DNA from: Eremomyces bilateralis CBS 781.70
Taxonomy: Eukaryota; Ascomycota; Dothideomycetes; Eremomycetales; Eremomycetaceae
Direction of reading: 5' to 3'
DNA length: 64,000 nt
NCBI RefSeq assembly: GCF_010015585.1
Contig: NW_022985081.1
Location: 295,995 to 359,994, forward strand
In this document: piece by piece, positions 11,683 to 21,480 of the stretch
Layout: every line of letters begins with the position of its first letter
Numbering within the stretch: position 1 is the first letter of the stretch
Notes under the pieces: generated by a model
What the model was told of the DNA's origin: nothing
Database searches by the model: none
Seen by the model: only the letters and a program-made list of their open reading frames with translations
Made by a program: the position numbers and the translations under genes

Positions 11683-12894
11683 CTAGACAACACAGGACGA
11701 CGACTCGTCGACGCCGAGAATGATGACCGCAATCCCCATCAGCCCACTGAGATTGTTCTTCAGATTCCTCCCTCCAGGATATTTGTCGAAATCATAATGC
11801 GCCTTCAACGTGATGTTGTCTCCTTTCTCGAACTTGCCAAAGTCATGACACGCTCCAAATGAGCTGACATGCACCGTGTCTGGCGCTCCCGCCGCAATGG
11901 TCTCCTTGCGGGGGATGTACTCCTCACTCCCACCATACGTGGTGAGCGAATTGCACACCTGCTCCCCATCTCTGAACACCTCGAGATGGACCCCGCCGTC
12001 ATGCATATGGCCAACAGTGGTAATCAGCGATCCAGCAAACGATGCGGTCCACGGCGCACCCTCCAACGTGAACTTCGTCGTGTTTAGCGGCGCTAGGATC
12101 TCCGACCCCATATCGTCACAACTCGCCGCATCGAGCCACAGCGCCTTAACTTCTTTATATCCGAGCTCCTTCGGCGTCTTATTCGCGTCCTCGGTGCTGA
12201 GTGGGACGAACTCAAACTCCGTGGTGAAGTACACCGGAGTGAGCGTGTCAATATCGTTCTTGATTTCTAGCTCCACGTCGATTGTGTCCTCCGGCCGGAT
12301 GAAATATCCCGCCTTGTCGTCAAACCCGGACCCATAGTACGTCGCATTTCGATCATTGTGCACCGCCATGATCCGCTCGCCATCCTTCTTGCTTCCGCAG
12401 AACAGATCACTCCGCCCTGGACCCTGGACCGAAAGCGAGTAATGATGCAACCAGACCCCGGTATTATAGTTCGCGATTTCAGGGCTTCCGTCGCAGGACG
12501 TTCGGTTGACGTACTCCAAGTTCGCGGAACCGTACTTCAGGATGCAGGCATCGCATGGCTTCAGCGTGTTCAGGATATTGAAGTGCTTGATGCCGCCTTC
12601 ATCTGCCATCCCGTGGTGTCCGCCCATCCCGGAGGTGTCGTTCCATAGCGGAGCGATGATGGGGCCGTAGCGAAGGCGGACTCGTTTGTTGGATGGGTGA
12701 GTCGGTGTGAGTTGCTCGATTTTCACGGGCAATGCGGGAGCATCATGGCCGCCTGCCATGCCACCGTCGGCTGCACCGCCGTGGCCGGGATCCATCTGCA
12801 TCCCGGCGTCATGACCACCATGCTCTTGAGAGTAGACGGAAGATCCGAAGGAAAGAATGAACGCAGCGAATGCGCTGCGGCTGGACCACTTCAT
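11683..12894 (-). CDS. Secreted His/Met-rich protein, SURNod19/PHM-like fold suspected
   Basis: 403 residues from the ATG at 12,894, chosen because a clear signal peptide follows (MKWSSRSAFAAFILSFGSSV, cleavage likely near VYS-QE); the open frame extends 20 codons upstream. The mature N-terminus is rich in His, Met, Gly and Asp (EHGGHDAGMQMDPGHGG, then GGMAGGHDAP), a composition that can bind copper. The middle has paired Cys (CDACIL, TSCDGSP, LFCGSK). A later part reads TTVGHMHDGGVHLEVF, resembling the HxH loop of SURNod19 and copper type II monooxygenase-like domains. Several N-x-S/T glycosylation sites are present. Family assignment is tentative; it could simply be an uncharacterised secreted fungal protein. 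It is alone on its strand here. Confidence 0.7.
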   Translation of the reverse strand: MKWSSRSAFAAFILSFGSSVYSQEHGGHDAGMQMDPGHGGAADGGMAGGHDAPALPVKIEQLTPTHPSNKRVRLRYGPIIAPLWNDTSGMGGHHGMADEGGIKHFNILNTLKPCDACILKYGSANLEYVNRTSCDGSPEIANYNTGVWLHHYSLSVQGPGRSDLFCGSKKDGERIMAVHNDRNATYYGSGFDDKAGYFIRPEDTIDVELEIKNDIDTLTPVYFTTEFEFVPLSTEDANKTPKELGYKEVKALWLDAASCDDMGSEILAPLNTTKFTLEGAPWTASFAGSLITTVGHMHDGGVHLEVFRDGEQVCNSLTTYGGSEEYIPRKETIAAGAPDTVHVSSFGACHDFGKFEKGDNITLKAHYDFDKYPGGRNLKNNLSGLMGIAVIILGVDESSSCVV

Positions 12895-14021
12895 GATGAG
12901 AAGCAAGATGACTTGAAGAAACGAATGTAGACCGCACTGAACACTGGGTAGCAAGTAAGAAGAAGGGATAAGGAGACTTTATAACTGAAAGGCGACGCGC
13001 AACATTGCGTAATGCAGAGAAGTGCAAATCATAGATTCTCCATTTGTATAGACCTCCATAGTAAGATCTACACGTGGATGTATCATATCGAAGTAATTAA
13101 TTCCCTACCATCCTACGCTTGGAAACGACGAAAACAATGACCTGATATTCCCATTGAAGGCCGCTGACAACCGTTTCAGGGTTGGCATCACACCAATCCA
13201 GCAAATTCAGCGCGCTTGGAATGCCGCGTTCGCAATAAACCATGAAGCAAATGGTAAAGTAACATTCCTAATATTCTTCGGGGCGGCAATAGATGAAAAG
13301 ATATTGCATGGAAGTTGAACGGATTAGCGAAGATCTGGCCTGCCGCACCTTCGTGCCGCAATATCTCGAAAACCTAGGCAATATCGCCAGGAGCCGATCC
13401 TCGCTCGCTGCCGCACTGTCGCCCTGCCGCACGACAACCATCGACTCGGCGAGCGCGGCGGGTAATATTTTATAGCTATGACGAGTAAGGTGGATACGAT
13501 CCAGGCCTTTAACCTTATATCTTCAGGTTAGATTTAGATGCAGATGCGCGAGGGCCTCGGGGCGGCGAGTGGATGCGGCTACAAATGCACTGCGATGCGA
13601 AGACGCAGGTACTGCACTCCGTTCTGTGTCAGAAGGCGGCTCTGATGAACGATTCTGATCCATTTCGTCGCGGCTTGGCTTGATCTTGATCACCAGGTCC
13701 TCCAGTAACAAATCGGCATTCTGATGGTCCTCTCTCCCCAGTCCGAATCGTTCTTTTCTTGTGCACCATCACACAATCTGAGAGATGATCCTCTTTCTCC
13801 GGTCCGATCTGTTCTTTCTTCCGTACCATCACACAATCTGAACGTACTCGCGCCGCCACTGGGTAGAAATAACTTCTAACCAACCTTCCATCTTGAGAGA
13901 CCTCACTAACCGAGATATGCAGCCCTGCGACCCAATTTCATCACCACTGACGATGCCTTGCATCCCATCTATTCATTCTGAGTAGGAACCAACCCCACAC
14001 GTCGGCAAGAAAGTTGCTCTT
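12895..14021. other. Intergenic region with a two-copy tandem repeat
   Basis: About 1.1 kb lies between the secreted-protein gene start and the end of the RGG/RS gene. Apart from the repeat listed separately at 13,722-13,842, I see nothing that looks like a gene, RNA or element end. Confidence 0.5.
13722..13842. repeat. Imperfect direct repeat, two copies of about 61 bp
   Basis: Copy 1 starts at 13,722 and copy 2 at 13,783. Each begins GATGRTCCTCT and ends with the same block, ACCATCACACAATCTGA, with scattered mismatches between. Only two units are present and there is no intervening spacer. Confidence 0.75.
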
Positions 14022-15624
14022 CTAGAAAGCCCGATCGCCCAACTCGCTCTCCCCATTCAATTTTCTCAGATGCTCCTCCGCGAGCTCACTCCGCACTGCC
14101 GAATTGTGGTTCTCTCTCTCCAACCGATCCCAATCATGCACGCCATCCCTCTTCTTCAACTCCCGCGCCTCAATGCTTTCCCTTAACCGCCTCGCCTCCT
14201 CCTCGAGCTTCTCGATCTTCGACATGTTCGCCACGTCCGGCAGCTTCTGCCCGCCGGAGACGATGGGCGGAAGGTCGGAGAGGTGCGACGACGAGGATGA
14301 GGGGGGTCCATTGTTGTTATTAAACCGTTGCGTGCGTGGGTAGGTGGTGGAGGTGCTGTTCCCAGCGCCGCGGAATGGTGCCGAACCAGGCCCACCGCCT
14401 CGGGGACCGGACGGTGCGTACCCGCCGCGCGGAGGCTGGTAGTTGTAGCTCGAACCGCGGCGAGGTGGACCGGAGGGGTAGTCGCGGTAATCGTCGCGAG
14501 GGTGCCCTCCGCGGCCCATGGGGCCGCCGCGTGGGCGGGATGGGGCAGAGAGGAGGGAAGGGCCGGTGGGGGCGGTGATAGGGGAGGTAAAGTTACGATT
14601 TGCAGCGGGACCCGTGGGAGGGGCGCGGATGGGAATGCCGTCGTCCCCGTTGCGGTATCCGTCATCGCGGTCGCTGGAATCGAACTTGTTGTCTCGGTAG
14701 TCGCGGTCGTCGCGGTCACGGACCGGGTAGCCATGTGGAGAGGACATACGCGACGTTGCATGGGAGTCGCGACCGGAGGGTGGGCCAGAAAAATAGTCGT
14801 CACGGATAGGTCGACGGGGAGAGGGTGAGCGGCGTCGCTCCGGGTAGTCTCGGCGGTCGTCTCGGTTCTGAGAGATGCGGTCTCTGGGTGGAGGGGAGTA
14901 ATCCCTAGGCTCGGCGCTAAGATCAATTAGACCCGTTCGCCGCCGAAATGCAACAAGCGATGAAAAGGACATACCTTCGGGGGGGTTCATATCGACCACG
15001 TGCAGAAGGCTCTCGCTCCCGTCGAGGCGGAGGCGATCTATCGCGCATTCGAATATCACGGTCACGGCTGTGTCCAGTCAATGACTCAGCCTTGTTTCGA
15101 TGAGTGGCGTAAACATACCCTATCTCCCGTCCAAAATCCCGCGGAGATGGCCGTCGCGGACCTCTTCGATCATCGTCTCGCGGCGACATGGCACGACGAG
15201 GAGGCGACCGAGCTCTGACGTCCTTGAACGCACCACGCGGGCTCCTGGACCGGCGTCGGAATCCCGGAGAGCGACTCCTGGGGCGCCCTCGGGGTCCTCC
15301 TGGAATATATGTATCGATCTGCGGTGCATCGCGTCGAGGAGGGGAACGGTATCGGGGAGGGCCAGGTCGCGGCGGTGGATCACCGCCCGGGCGGTAGGAC
15401 TCGCCGGCGCCGAGCCTGAAGGTGTTACGGTCATAATCTCGGTCTCGATCTTGGTCTCGATTAAACCTAATATGATGGATTAGCAAAGGCAGAGACGGTA
15501 GAGTCGATAAAGCTGCATCAAGACGCCCTGATCATGACCGAGAAATACTTGGATAGCCAAGTGCAATAGTGCAAGATAGAAAGGCGCCGTACCTCCGGTC
15601 TCTAGTATCGCGTTCACGATCCAT
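14022..15624 (-). CDS. RGG/RS-rich low-complexity protein, probably RNA-associated
   Basis: Four exons on the minus strand (15624-15593, 15466-15119, 15067-14975, 14916-14022) give 455 residues with all phases consistent; introns are 126, 51 and 58 nt. The protein is dominated by Arg with Asp, Ser, Pro and Gly: RSRSPGFRRRSRSPRGAF in the first third, RD/DY repeats in the middle, then PRGG, RGGY and PRGGGPG motifs. The last 90 residues are a charged, probably coiled-coil helix (SKIEKLEEEARRLRESIEAR). There is no RRM or other folded domain. The composition suggests a splicing- or RNP-associated disordered protein; that is inference. The next gene upstream, on the same strand, encodes an SF3b subunit. 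Large open frames on the opposite strand here are GC-rich shadows. Confidence 0.75.
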
Positions 15625-16434
15625 AGTGAAGGCTCCGAATCAGAAATGATCGTCGTTGGTTGAAAACTCCAAAAGCCAAGTGTAGCCAACGACACTGGTG
15701 CACTCGTTCGGGTGGAAGGAACTGGGGGTATGAACGAAAGTGATGAAGAGCGGTTTCATTCCTTCGCGAGGCGACAGTCGCGAGGCTCGAGGCGGCATTT
15801 TTATCGAATTTCGGCGTTCGCCCACGTCACGTGCGCCGACTGAACTTCACACACCGTTCTGTTGCATGCAGCCGTGCGTCTTTTGGGAGGCATCCAGAAA
15901 CCGGTTCGATGCAGCAATAAGTTATTTTCATGTCTTCTGATTGTCCATTTCGGCCTTTCGTCTTACTTCGAATGTCTAGCAGCGGTATAGGCGTCTTGCG
16001 TGGTGGTTTGGCGGCTTCAACTGTCGTGACCACGAAGCAGGGAGGCCGCACGGTGTGGCAAAGGCATCTCGAAGCCTCGTCCTTCTTGGGAACGGTTTCA
16101 TGGAAGATCGCATCGTTCGAGCGTGCAAGTTGCATGGTCTTACTTCTTTTGTCCTAGCGAGCGCGTCGACCGTACTGTCAGACGCATCTTTACTTCTCGT
16201 CGTCGAGCGCTATTCATTCGATCAGTGTCGTCTTGAGTTGCGGATGAGTATGCAGCAGTCGTTCCCAGTTCACGGATGTGTAGATATCGATTGTCGAACT
16301 TGTAAACTCTTGGAATCCTCTTCGTTCCCGTCCCAATAATATGTATACCACCGGATCCAGTTTCGCCATTTCGCCTCAACGCCTTTCCATGCCGAGATCG
16401 ATGCGTCGCCCGCCCAGTTCCTGTTATACACGGA
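15625..16434. other. Intergenic, promoter of the RGG/RS gene
   Basis: About 0.8 kb between two tandem minus-strand genes. It contains the 3' end region of the SF3b gene and the promoter of the RGG/RS gene. No RNA gene or repeat is seen. Confidence 0.5.
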
Positions 16435-18210
16435 TTACCGTTTACTTTTCCGCTCTTCATCCTTCTTAAGCCGCTTCCTGCTCTCCTCAGCAATCATCTG
16501 GCTTAGATCATCCTCGAAGCCACCTTTTGCCCAAGGATTCTGCTCTTTCTTTTGCGCCTCGTACTGCCTCTTAACCTCATCCTTACTGAGCTTCTCGTCT
16601 CGTTGCAGCGCATCTACATCCACGGACACGTCCACGTCGCCAGCTTTCCTCTTTCGCGACTTATCCTCCTGACCCAGCACAGGCAGGTTTTGATTGGCCG
16701 TCTTCAAGTCGTACTGCCGCTCGCTTCCGAAGAAACCTTGATTGCCGCGAACTTGTTGCTCGGGAATGACCTGGTAAGCTGCCCGACGTTCTTGAGGCTC
16801 TTCAGTATCTGTGCCACGGGTCTGTCGTCTGAGGGTAAAGTCAGGAGCCATGCTCTCCGCTCCACCGAATTCAGATGTCACCGCAGTTGCAATACCACTT
16901 GGAGTCGCGGTGCCACTCGGTCCAGGCGGGCCTTCATAACCTTCTTCTTCCTCCTCTTCCTCCTCCTCTTCGCTTTCTTCCTCCTCCTCGGATTCCTCTT
17001 CTGGAGGTTGTAGCTCGCCCCATAGGGTCTTCTCAACTGGCTCTCCTTGTTGTTGATTTTGCTGGGGCTGCATCACGCCGAAAATATCACCGCCATATAG
17101 AGGTCGGTTGAACTCATCAACGGGTGGCTTGCCGTAGCCGCCAGGATGGAAACCCCACTGCCCGCCGGGCGGAGGAGGGGCGTTCAAACCCGGGATTTTG
17201 AGAGCCGGATATGATGGTGGAGGACCATAGCGCTGTTGGTTGATCAGCCATGGCGGGGGAGCACCTGGCGGGATGTTCAGAGCCTCTTTCAGCTCGTCAC
17301 TTAGCTCACCGGGACGAAGGTGTCGAAGATTCGTCTCATACTCTTTGCCTTCGTAGTACACCTCGCCATATCGCGTCAATTCCGGTTTCGTTTGAAATCT
17401 GAAGAACGCTTCGTATAGCTTCTGGTAATCGATATCCAATTTGCCCATTTTTGGATTGACGCGCTCTCTTTGCTTCTGCTTGAGAGTCTGCTCGTTTTGC
17501 TTGTCGAGGACGGCATCTCGCATTTCTGCAATGCCAGTTTCTTGAATGAACTTGGGAAGGGTGAAAGCCGGTTTCTCGATTCCACGCTTCGAAGATAGGT
17601 ACTCTCGTTTGAGCGACCAGTGCGGTGGGACCGGGACGACATTTCTGTGCGACTTGATAGCTAACAGTAGCTGTGGATCTGAAGAAGTCACATCCGACCA
17701 CTCTACCAATTCCGGTTTTTTGACCAACGCTTTCAATTCAGCGATGGACAGCCTGCTCGCATCCTTTCGCTTCTTCTTGGATAGTTTCTGCTGCTGTTCC
17801 TGTTCCTCCTCTTCATCGAACACGTCGTCTTGTTCCCAGATCATTTGACCTTTCTCGGCTTCCTCTTGTTGAGCGGCCTGCGCGTCGGTATCGACGAACT
17901 TTCCCAGGACATCTTTGAAGGTGGCGAAAAGGGGATTGTCTTCATCAACGTTGATCTCGAAGTCGACGGGCTGTACCGGTTTGCCATCATCAGAATTTGT
18001 TTTTGCGGCGCCGTTGATGCCGTTTTGCTTGTCGGTGGGTGCTTCTTCACCTTGAAGTGTAGTTTCAGTGGCTGGAGTCGCCGCAGTCTGAAAGACGTTA
18101 GTATATTCATCCAAAAAAACTCGAGTCGACCGGTTCGCGCATACCTCTGCCTTCCTCTGCTTCTTCAGAGCCCTTCTTCGGGCATTCTTCGATTCTTTAG
18201 GTGCCGCCAT
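16435..18210 (-). CDS. Splicing factor 3b subunit 2 (SF3b145/Cus1)
   Basis: A U2 snRNP subunit that helps seat U2 on the branch site. Exon 1 is 18210-18145 (22 codons, rich in Lys/Arg); a 57-nt intron (GTATGC, branch ACTAAC, TTCAG) precedes exon 2, 18087-16435, giving 572 residues. The intron happens to be open in frame, so a simple ORF call would add 19 false residues. The DUF382 region lies at about residues 180-290 (VKKPELVEWSDVTSSDP, VPVPPHWSLKREYLSSKRGI) and the PSP proline-rich domain at about 300-360 (PPPWLINQQRYGPPPSYPAL to PLYGGDIFG). An acidic run of Glu at about 385-410 and a basic tail ending KKDEERKSKR follow. Order and length match the family. Confidence 0.93.
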   Translation of the reverse strand: MAAPKESKNARRRALKKQRKAEVCANRSTRVFLDEYTNVFQTAATPATETTLQGEEAPTDKQNGINGAAKTNSDDGKPVQPVDFEINVDEDNPLFATFKDVLGKFVDTDAQAAQQEEAEKGQMIWEQDDVFDEEEEQEQQQKLSKKKRKDASRLSIAELKALVKKPELVEWSDVTSSDPQLLLAIKSHRNVVPVPPHWSLKREYLSSKRGIEKPAFTLPKFIQETGIAEMRDAVLDKQNEQTLKQKQRERVNPKMGKLDIDYQKLYEAFFRFQTKPELTRYGEVYYEGKEYETNLRHLRPGELSDELKEALNIPPGAPPPWLINQQRYGPPPSYPALKIPGLNAPPPPGGQWGFHPGGYGKPPVDEFNRPLYGGDIFGVMQPQQNQQQGEPVEKTLWGELQPPEEESEEEEESEEEEEEEEEEGYEGPPGPSGTATPSGIATAVTSEFGGAESMAPDFTLRRQTRGTDTEEPQERRAAYQVIPEQQVRGNQGFFGSERQYDLKTANQNLPVLGQEDKSRKRKAGDVDVSVDVDALQRDEKLSKDEVKRQYEAQKKEQNPWAKGGFEDDLSQMIAEESRKRLKKDEERKSKR

Positions 18211-18814
18211 CGCAAGAGAGCGGCGCGATTCCTCGGCGGCGATCCCTCTTCTGTTGAAACGTAAGACGGATCAGTAGGGAATCCAGACGGTTATCTCACG
18301 CTTCGCGACGCCATCAACTGAGGTTACAGATGATGGGTATTATCTCGAATCTTGTGCGCTGTTGGGTTGACGCGGGTGGGTGGTGATGGAGATGATGGCG
18401 AACAAGTGGAAGTACACGGGATTTGTGGTGAAAGACTGGGAGCTGATCGGTGCACGTGACTTCGCGTTCGAGATCAGGCACCCCTAGTATTTTGGATGAA
18501 GCATTTGATAATAGCGTAGCTAGAAGGATGTCTGCAGACCACGAATCTCGTCCCGCACGCCTTTTTATTTCGTCTATAAAATAAATTGGCATCAGTGCTA
18601 CAGTGGACAGGATCTCTCACCACTAAAACGGTCGCGAACGTTTAGAAGGCTTCGGTCAATTGAGCGCATTTTGGGAACGAATGTGTTCATTTTGGACGGA
18701 TTACAAAGGACAATATCCCGTAACCTGCTAGATAGCACTCTGCTGATATGAATGCTTCCGAACAATGCTTCTCTACTCGCTGCCATGACATCCGAACGCC
18801 TTGAAAGCCCGTGA
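18211..18814. other. Intergenic, promoter of the SF3b subunit 2 gene
   Basis: About 0.6 kb between the SF3b start and the Mak16 stop. No gene or repeat is supported. Confidence 0.5.
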
Positions 18815-19883
18815 TTAAATAGCCAATTCTTTGCGTGTAGGTTCCTTCTCAATCTCATACTCAATCTCCGTCCTTGGTCCTTTGCTCGGGCGTTTGCTCG
18901 GCTTCGTGGCTTTGGTTGGCGGCCTCTTCCGCTTCAAGTCGCCAAGGGTCTTCTTCAAGCGAGCGACATCATCCCCATCGTCACTGGCCGAGCCATCGTC
19001 GCTCTCCTCTGAACCTTCCTCGTCGTCATCCTCTTCTCCGTCGGAGCTGTTGCCGTCAAACCAGTCTTCCATGTCACCCAGATCATCATCGTCTGTCTCG
19101 ATGTCGGATCCAGAGACATACTCGACCTCGCCCTCAGCACCTTCGTACTCGTACTCTCGTTCCATCTCGGATCCTTCCTCTTCCTCTATTCCCTCGTCCA
19201 AGTCCTCATCGCGGATACCTTCGCCTTGATTTTCCAAACCCCGCAGCACCTTCTTCCAAATGCCCTCCTCGACATTGAGCGGCCGATCTCCATAAGCCCC
19301 GCTGCGCAACCGCTCGACCAACTCCCTCTCAATCGCCCTCTCCACCCGCGCGGCAGACTCCGCCTTCCTCTCCCTCGTCGCCTCGCGTCTGCGCACCTTC
19401 GGCGCCAACTTAGGGACCAGTTTCTCACCCAGTCTCTCCTCCTCCTTCGCCAATCGTCGTGCTCGGATGGCCACTTGCGTCAGACGGGTCAAGCGCTGCT
19501 TGCATTTGTGAATGAGAAACTTCGGCCAGTAGATCAATCGCTCATCGACCTGCTCGAGCGCTTTGGCGTAGTTGTTGGAAAGTCGAATGCGCTCCCACCA
19601 TTTCGAAGGCATATGTGACCGCTCGGCTGTCCTCATGTAGAGATAGAGGACCCCGGTTTCAGGGTTTGCTCGGATGGTGGCGTAGCGGCTGTTGGCGAGA
19701 GGACATGACTGCCGGTTACATAGACCGGTGACATTGTACTCGTTACGGCAGAAGGTTTGCTCTTTGGTTGTCCTGGTTCAGTTAGCGACATGCTGCGAGG
19801 CGAAGGATTGTTGCGACGTACTTGAGCTTAAAGGCACAGAATTGCTGGTTGATAACCTGCCAGACAATCTCGTCGGACGCCAT
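18815..19883 (-). CDS. mak16: Mak16, 60S ribosome biogenesis factor
   Basis: A nuclear/nucleolar factor of early 66S pre-ribosomes. Exon 1 (19883-19822) encodes [20 protein letters not shown]; a 49-nt intron (GTACGT, branch GCTAAC, CCAG) leads to exon 2 (19772-18815), for 339 residues. The N-terminal L28e-like part carries the conserved Cys set ([20 protein letters not shown], then [10 protein letters not shown]). The Mak16 signature follows: [20 protein letters not shown] and [19 protein letters not shown]. The last 130 residues are strongly acidic (Glu/Asp runs) and end in a Lys/Arg-rich stretch, typical of the family and of nucleolar targeting. It is divergent from the next gene, with under 300 bp of shared promoter. 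Confidence 0.95.
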
Positions 19884-20175
19884 ATCTGCTCGTGATCGAG
19901 GCAATGTACCCCGGAGACAAACTGGAGTAAATTTCGGGAGTGGAAGTGCACACGGGATGGGTTGATAATGGGCAGGGTGTATTCCAGTTTCCCGTTCAGA
20001 GGATTTTCAGTTTTTGATAAATTTCGGGCCCCACAATTCCGACCAAAGTTGAGCACCCCTGCCTCCAAAGTCTTGGCATATATCACTGATTGGCCCGTGC
20101 GTCGAAGGACATCAATTCGGCCTCACGCGTCGCTGAAGCTCACAGCAACAAGAACAACACTATGATCTATAGCTG

Positions 20176-21414
20176 ATGAGGAATCCTCTCCCCAAGTTCC
20201 TTTTCCTCAAACGATGTTATCATCGTAGCTCTCCCCTCTTGGTGTCCCGCCAACGATTTCCCCAACACGCAAGACGCATTCGACCCGCCCCAAACCTGAC
20301 GTCTCTCCCTTGGAAATGGACAACCCTAGAGGACCCGTATCTCTCACCAGAGCATAGAGACGATGTGGGGGGTGTCAGGGTTGCGGATGTGCTACAGAGG
20401 GTCCAAGGGGGGCTACAACTTCATCCGGGCTCCCGTCAAGGCTCATCCTCTGGCGCACCGAGCGAAGGAAACGAACAAGATCGAGATGAAATCCAGAGCC
20501 TCGCGCTCTTGCTGGAGCACAGTGGATTAGTAGACAGGTCTAGGGGCAGCTCTCCCTCCGAACACGCCACGCAACTTGTCCACGCGATCTGGAAGTCCAC
20601 AAACCAGGCGGGGTTAATAATTGGCAGCTACAAGACCATGACTTCCTCCATCCCCCAGATTCCCGAGCTCGAGCTCTTAGCGGACATCGATGTCATGCTG
20701 TGGCTCAAGGCCAATCGAGCTGCTGAAGGTGTGTTTTATACTCTTGGGGACGGTCATGTCGACCTTCGCGTCCTCACACAGTCTGTATGCGACCTGAGCC
20801 GAGCCCTCACCATCGCCGCACCAGCGACGCGCACCTATCTCCCGCAAGCGTCGCCCGTCATCCTCCCATCCGTCTACTTCCACTCTACCAGCATTCTCCT
20901 CCGTTTACTGGCACCCGTTGCGCCGGCCTTTGCCGAAGAGTGCTGGCATACCATGCACAGGTTGACTCGACTCCCGGACCCGCTGCAGTCGTACAGCGAT
21001 CCAATGACCCGGGCGCTTGGATTGGTGCGGTTTGACAAGCGGTATGGAGGCCCTCCGCTATCGATCATGGCGCATCCGTTCCCGCAGGCCGACGAGAAGG
21101 CGTTGGAGCAGCTAGCCGCGCGGAAAATGAAGGCCACGAAGACACCGGACCGGAAAGATTTTTTCGAGGACGAGGTCCCGCTGCCTGACATTCTGTTGAC
21201 GGACAAGAATGCGGAGAACCAGCTGAAGGAGTGGTTGGGACAGGAACTCCTGAAGAAGGGGAGAGCAACGGGTCGGGCCAGCTCTGATCTATCTACGGTT
21301 GATAGTCGACCGTTTGTAAGCTCGGCAGTCGTACAAGCATTCAGAACAGGATTTCTGCGCATCAGGTTTGAGATGGAGCCTTCGGGCGATCGGCGTGGGA
21401 ATCCGAAAATATGA
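20176..21414 (+). CDS. Mitochondrial protein resembling the anticodon-binding end of LeuRS, no catalytic domain
   Basis: 412 residues, single exon. The N-terminus is rich in Arg, Leu and Ser and lacks acidic residues for about 45 positions (MRNPLPKFLFLKRCYHRSS), fitting a mitochondrial presequence. From about residue 155 the sequence resembles the class I tRNA-synthetase anticodon-binding helical domain, especially the leucyl type: the segment STSILLRLLAPVAPAFAEEC is close to the LeuRS signature (LAPxAPxxAEExW). No HIGH or KMSKS motif and no editing domain is present, and no upstream exons that could supply them exist in the 292 bp before the Mak16 gene. It is either a paralogue reduced to the tRNA-binding part or an unrelated helical domain with local similarity. 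Function unknown. Confidence 0.65.
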   Translation: MRNPLPKFLFLKRCYHRSSPLLVSRQRFPQHARRIRPAPNLTSLPWKWTTLEDPYLSPEHRDDVGGVRVADVLQRVQGGLQLHPGSRQGSSSGAPSEGNEQDRDEIQSLALLLEHSGLVDRSRGSSPSEHATQLVHAIWKSTNQAGLIIGSYKTMTSSIPQIPELELLADIDVMLWLKANRAAEGVFYTLGDGHVDLRVLTQSVCDLSRALTIAAPATRTYLPQASPVILPSVYFHSTSILLRLLAPVAPAFAEECWHTMHRLTRLPDPLQSYSDPMTRALGLVRFDKRYGGPPLSIMAHPFPQADEKALEQLAARKMKATKTPDRKDFFEDEVPLPDILLTDKNAENQLKEWLGQELLKKGRATGRASSDLSTVDSRPFVSSAVVQAFRTGFLRIRFEMEPSGDRRGNPKI

Positions 21415-21480
21415 CCGTCGCACAATATCAACGGTCACAGTATACATATTCGCTAGATTAACTACAAATCAATGGGGACA

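Noticed and set aside
13722-13842. CRISPR-like repeats
   Set aside because: Two tandem imperfect units with no spacers, in a eukaryotic genome.
14183-14926. Long open frame in another minus-strand frame of the RGG/RS gene, and plus-strand frames at 14,328-14,828
   Set aside because: They arise from the skewed, GC-rich repeats of the real gene and have no domain content.
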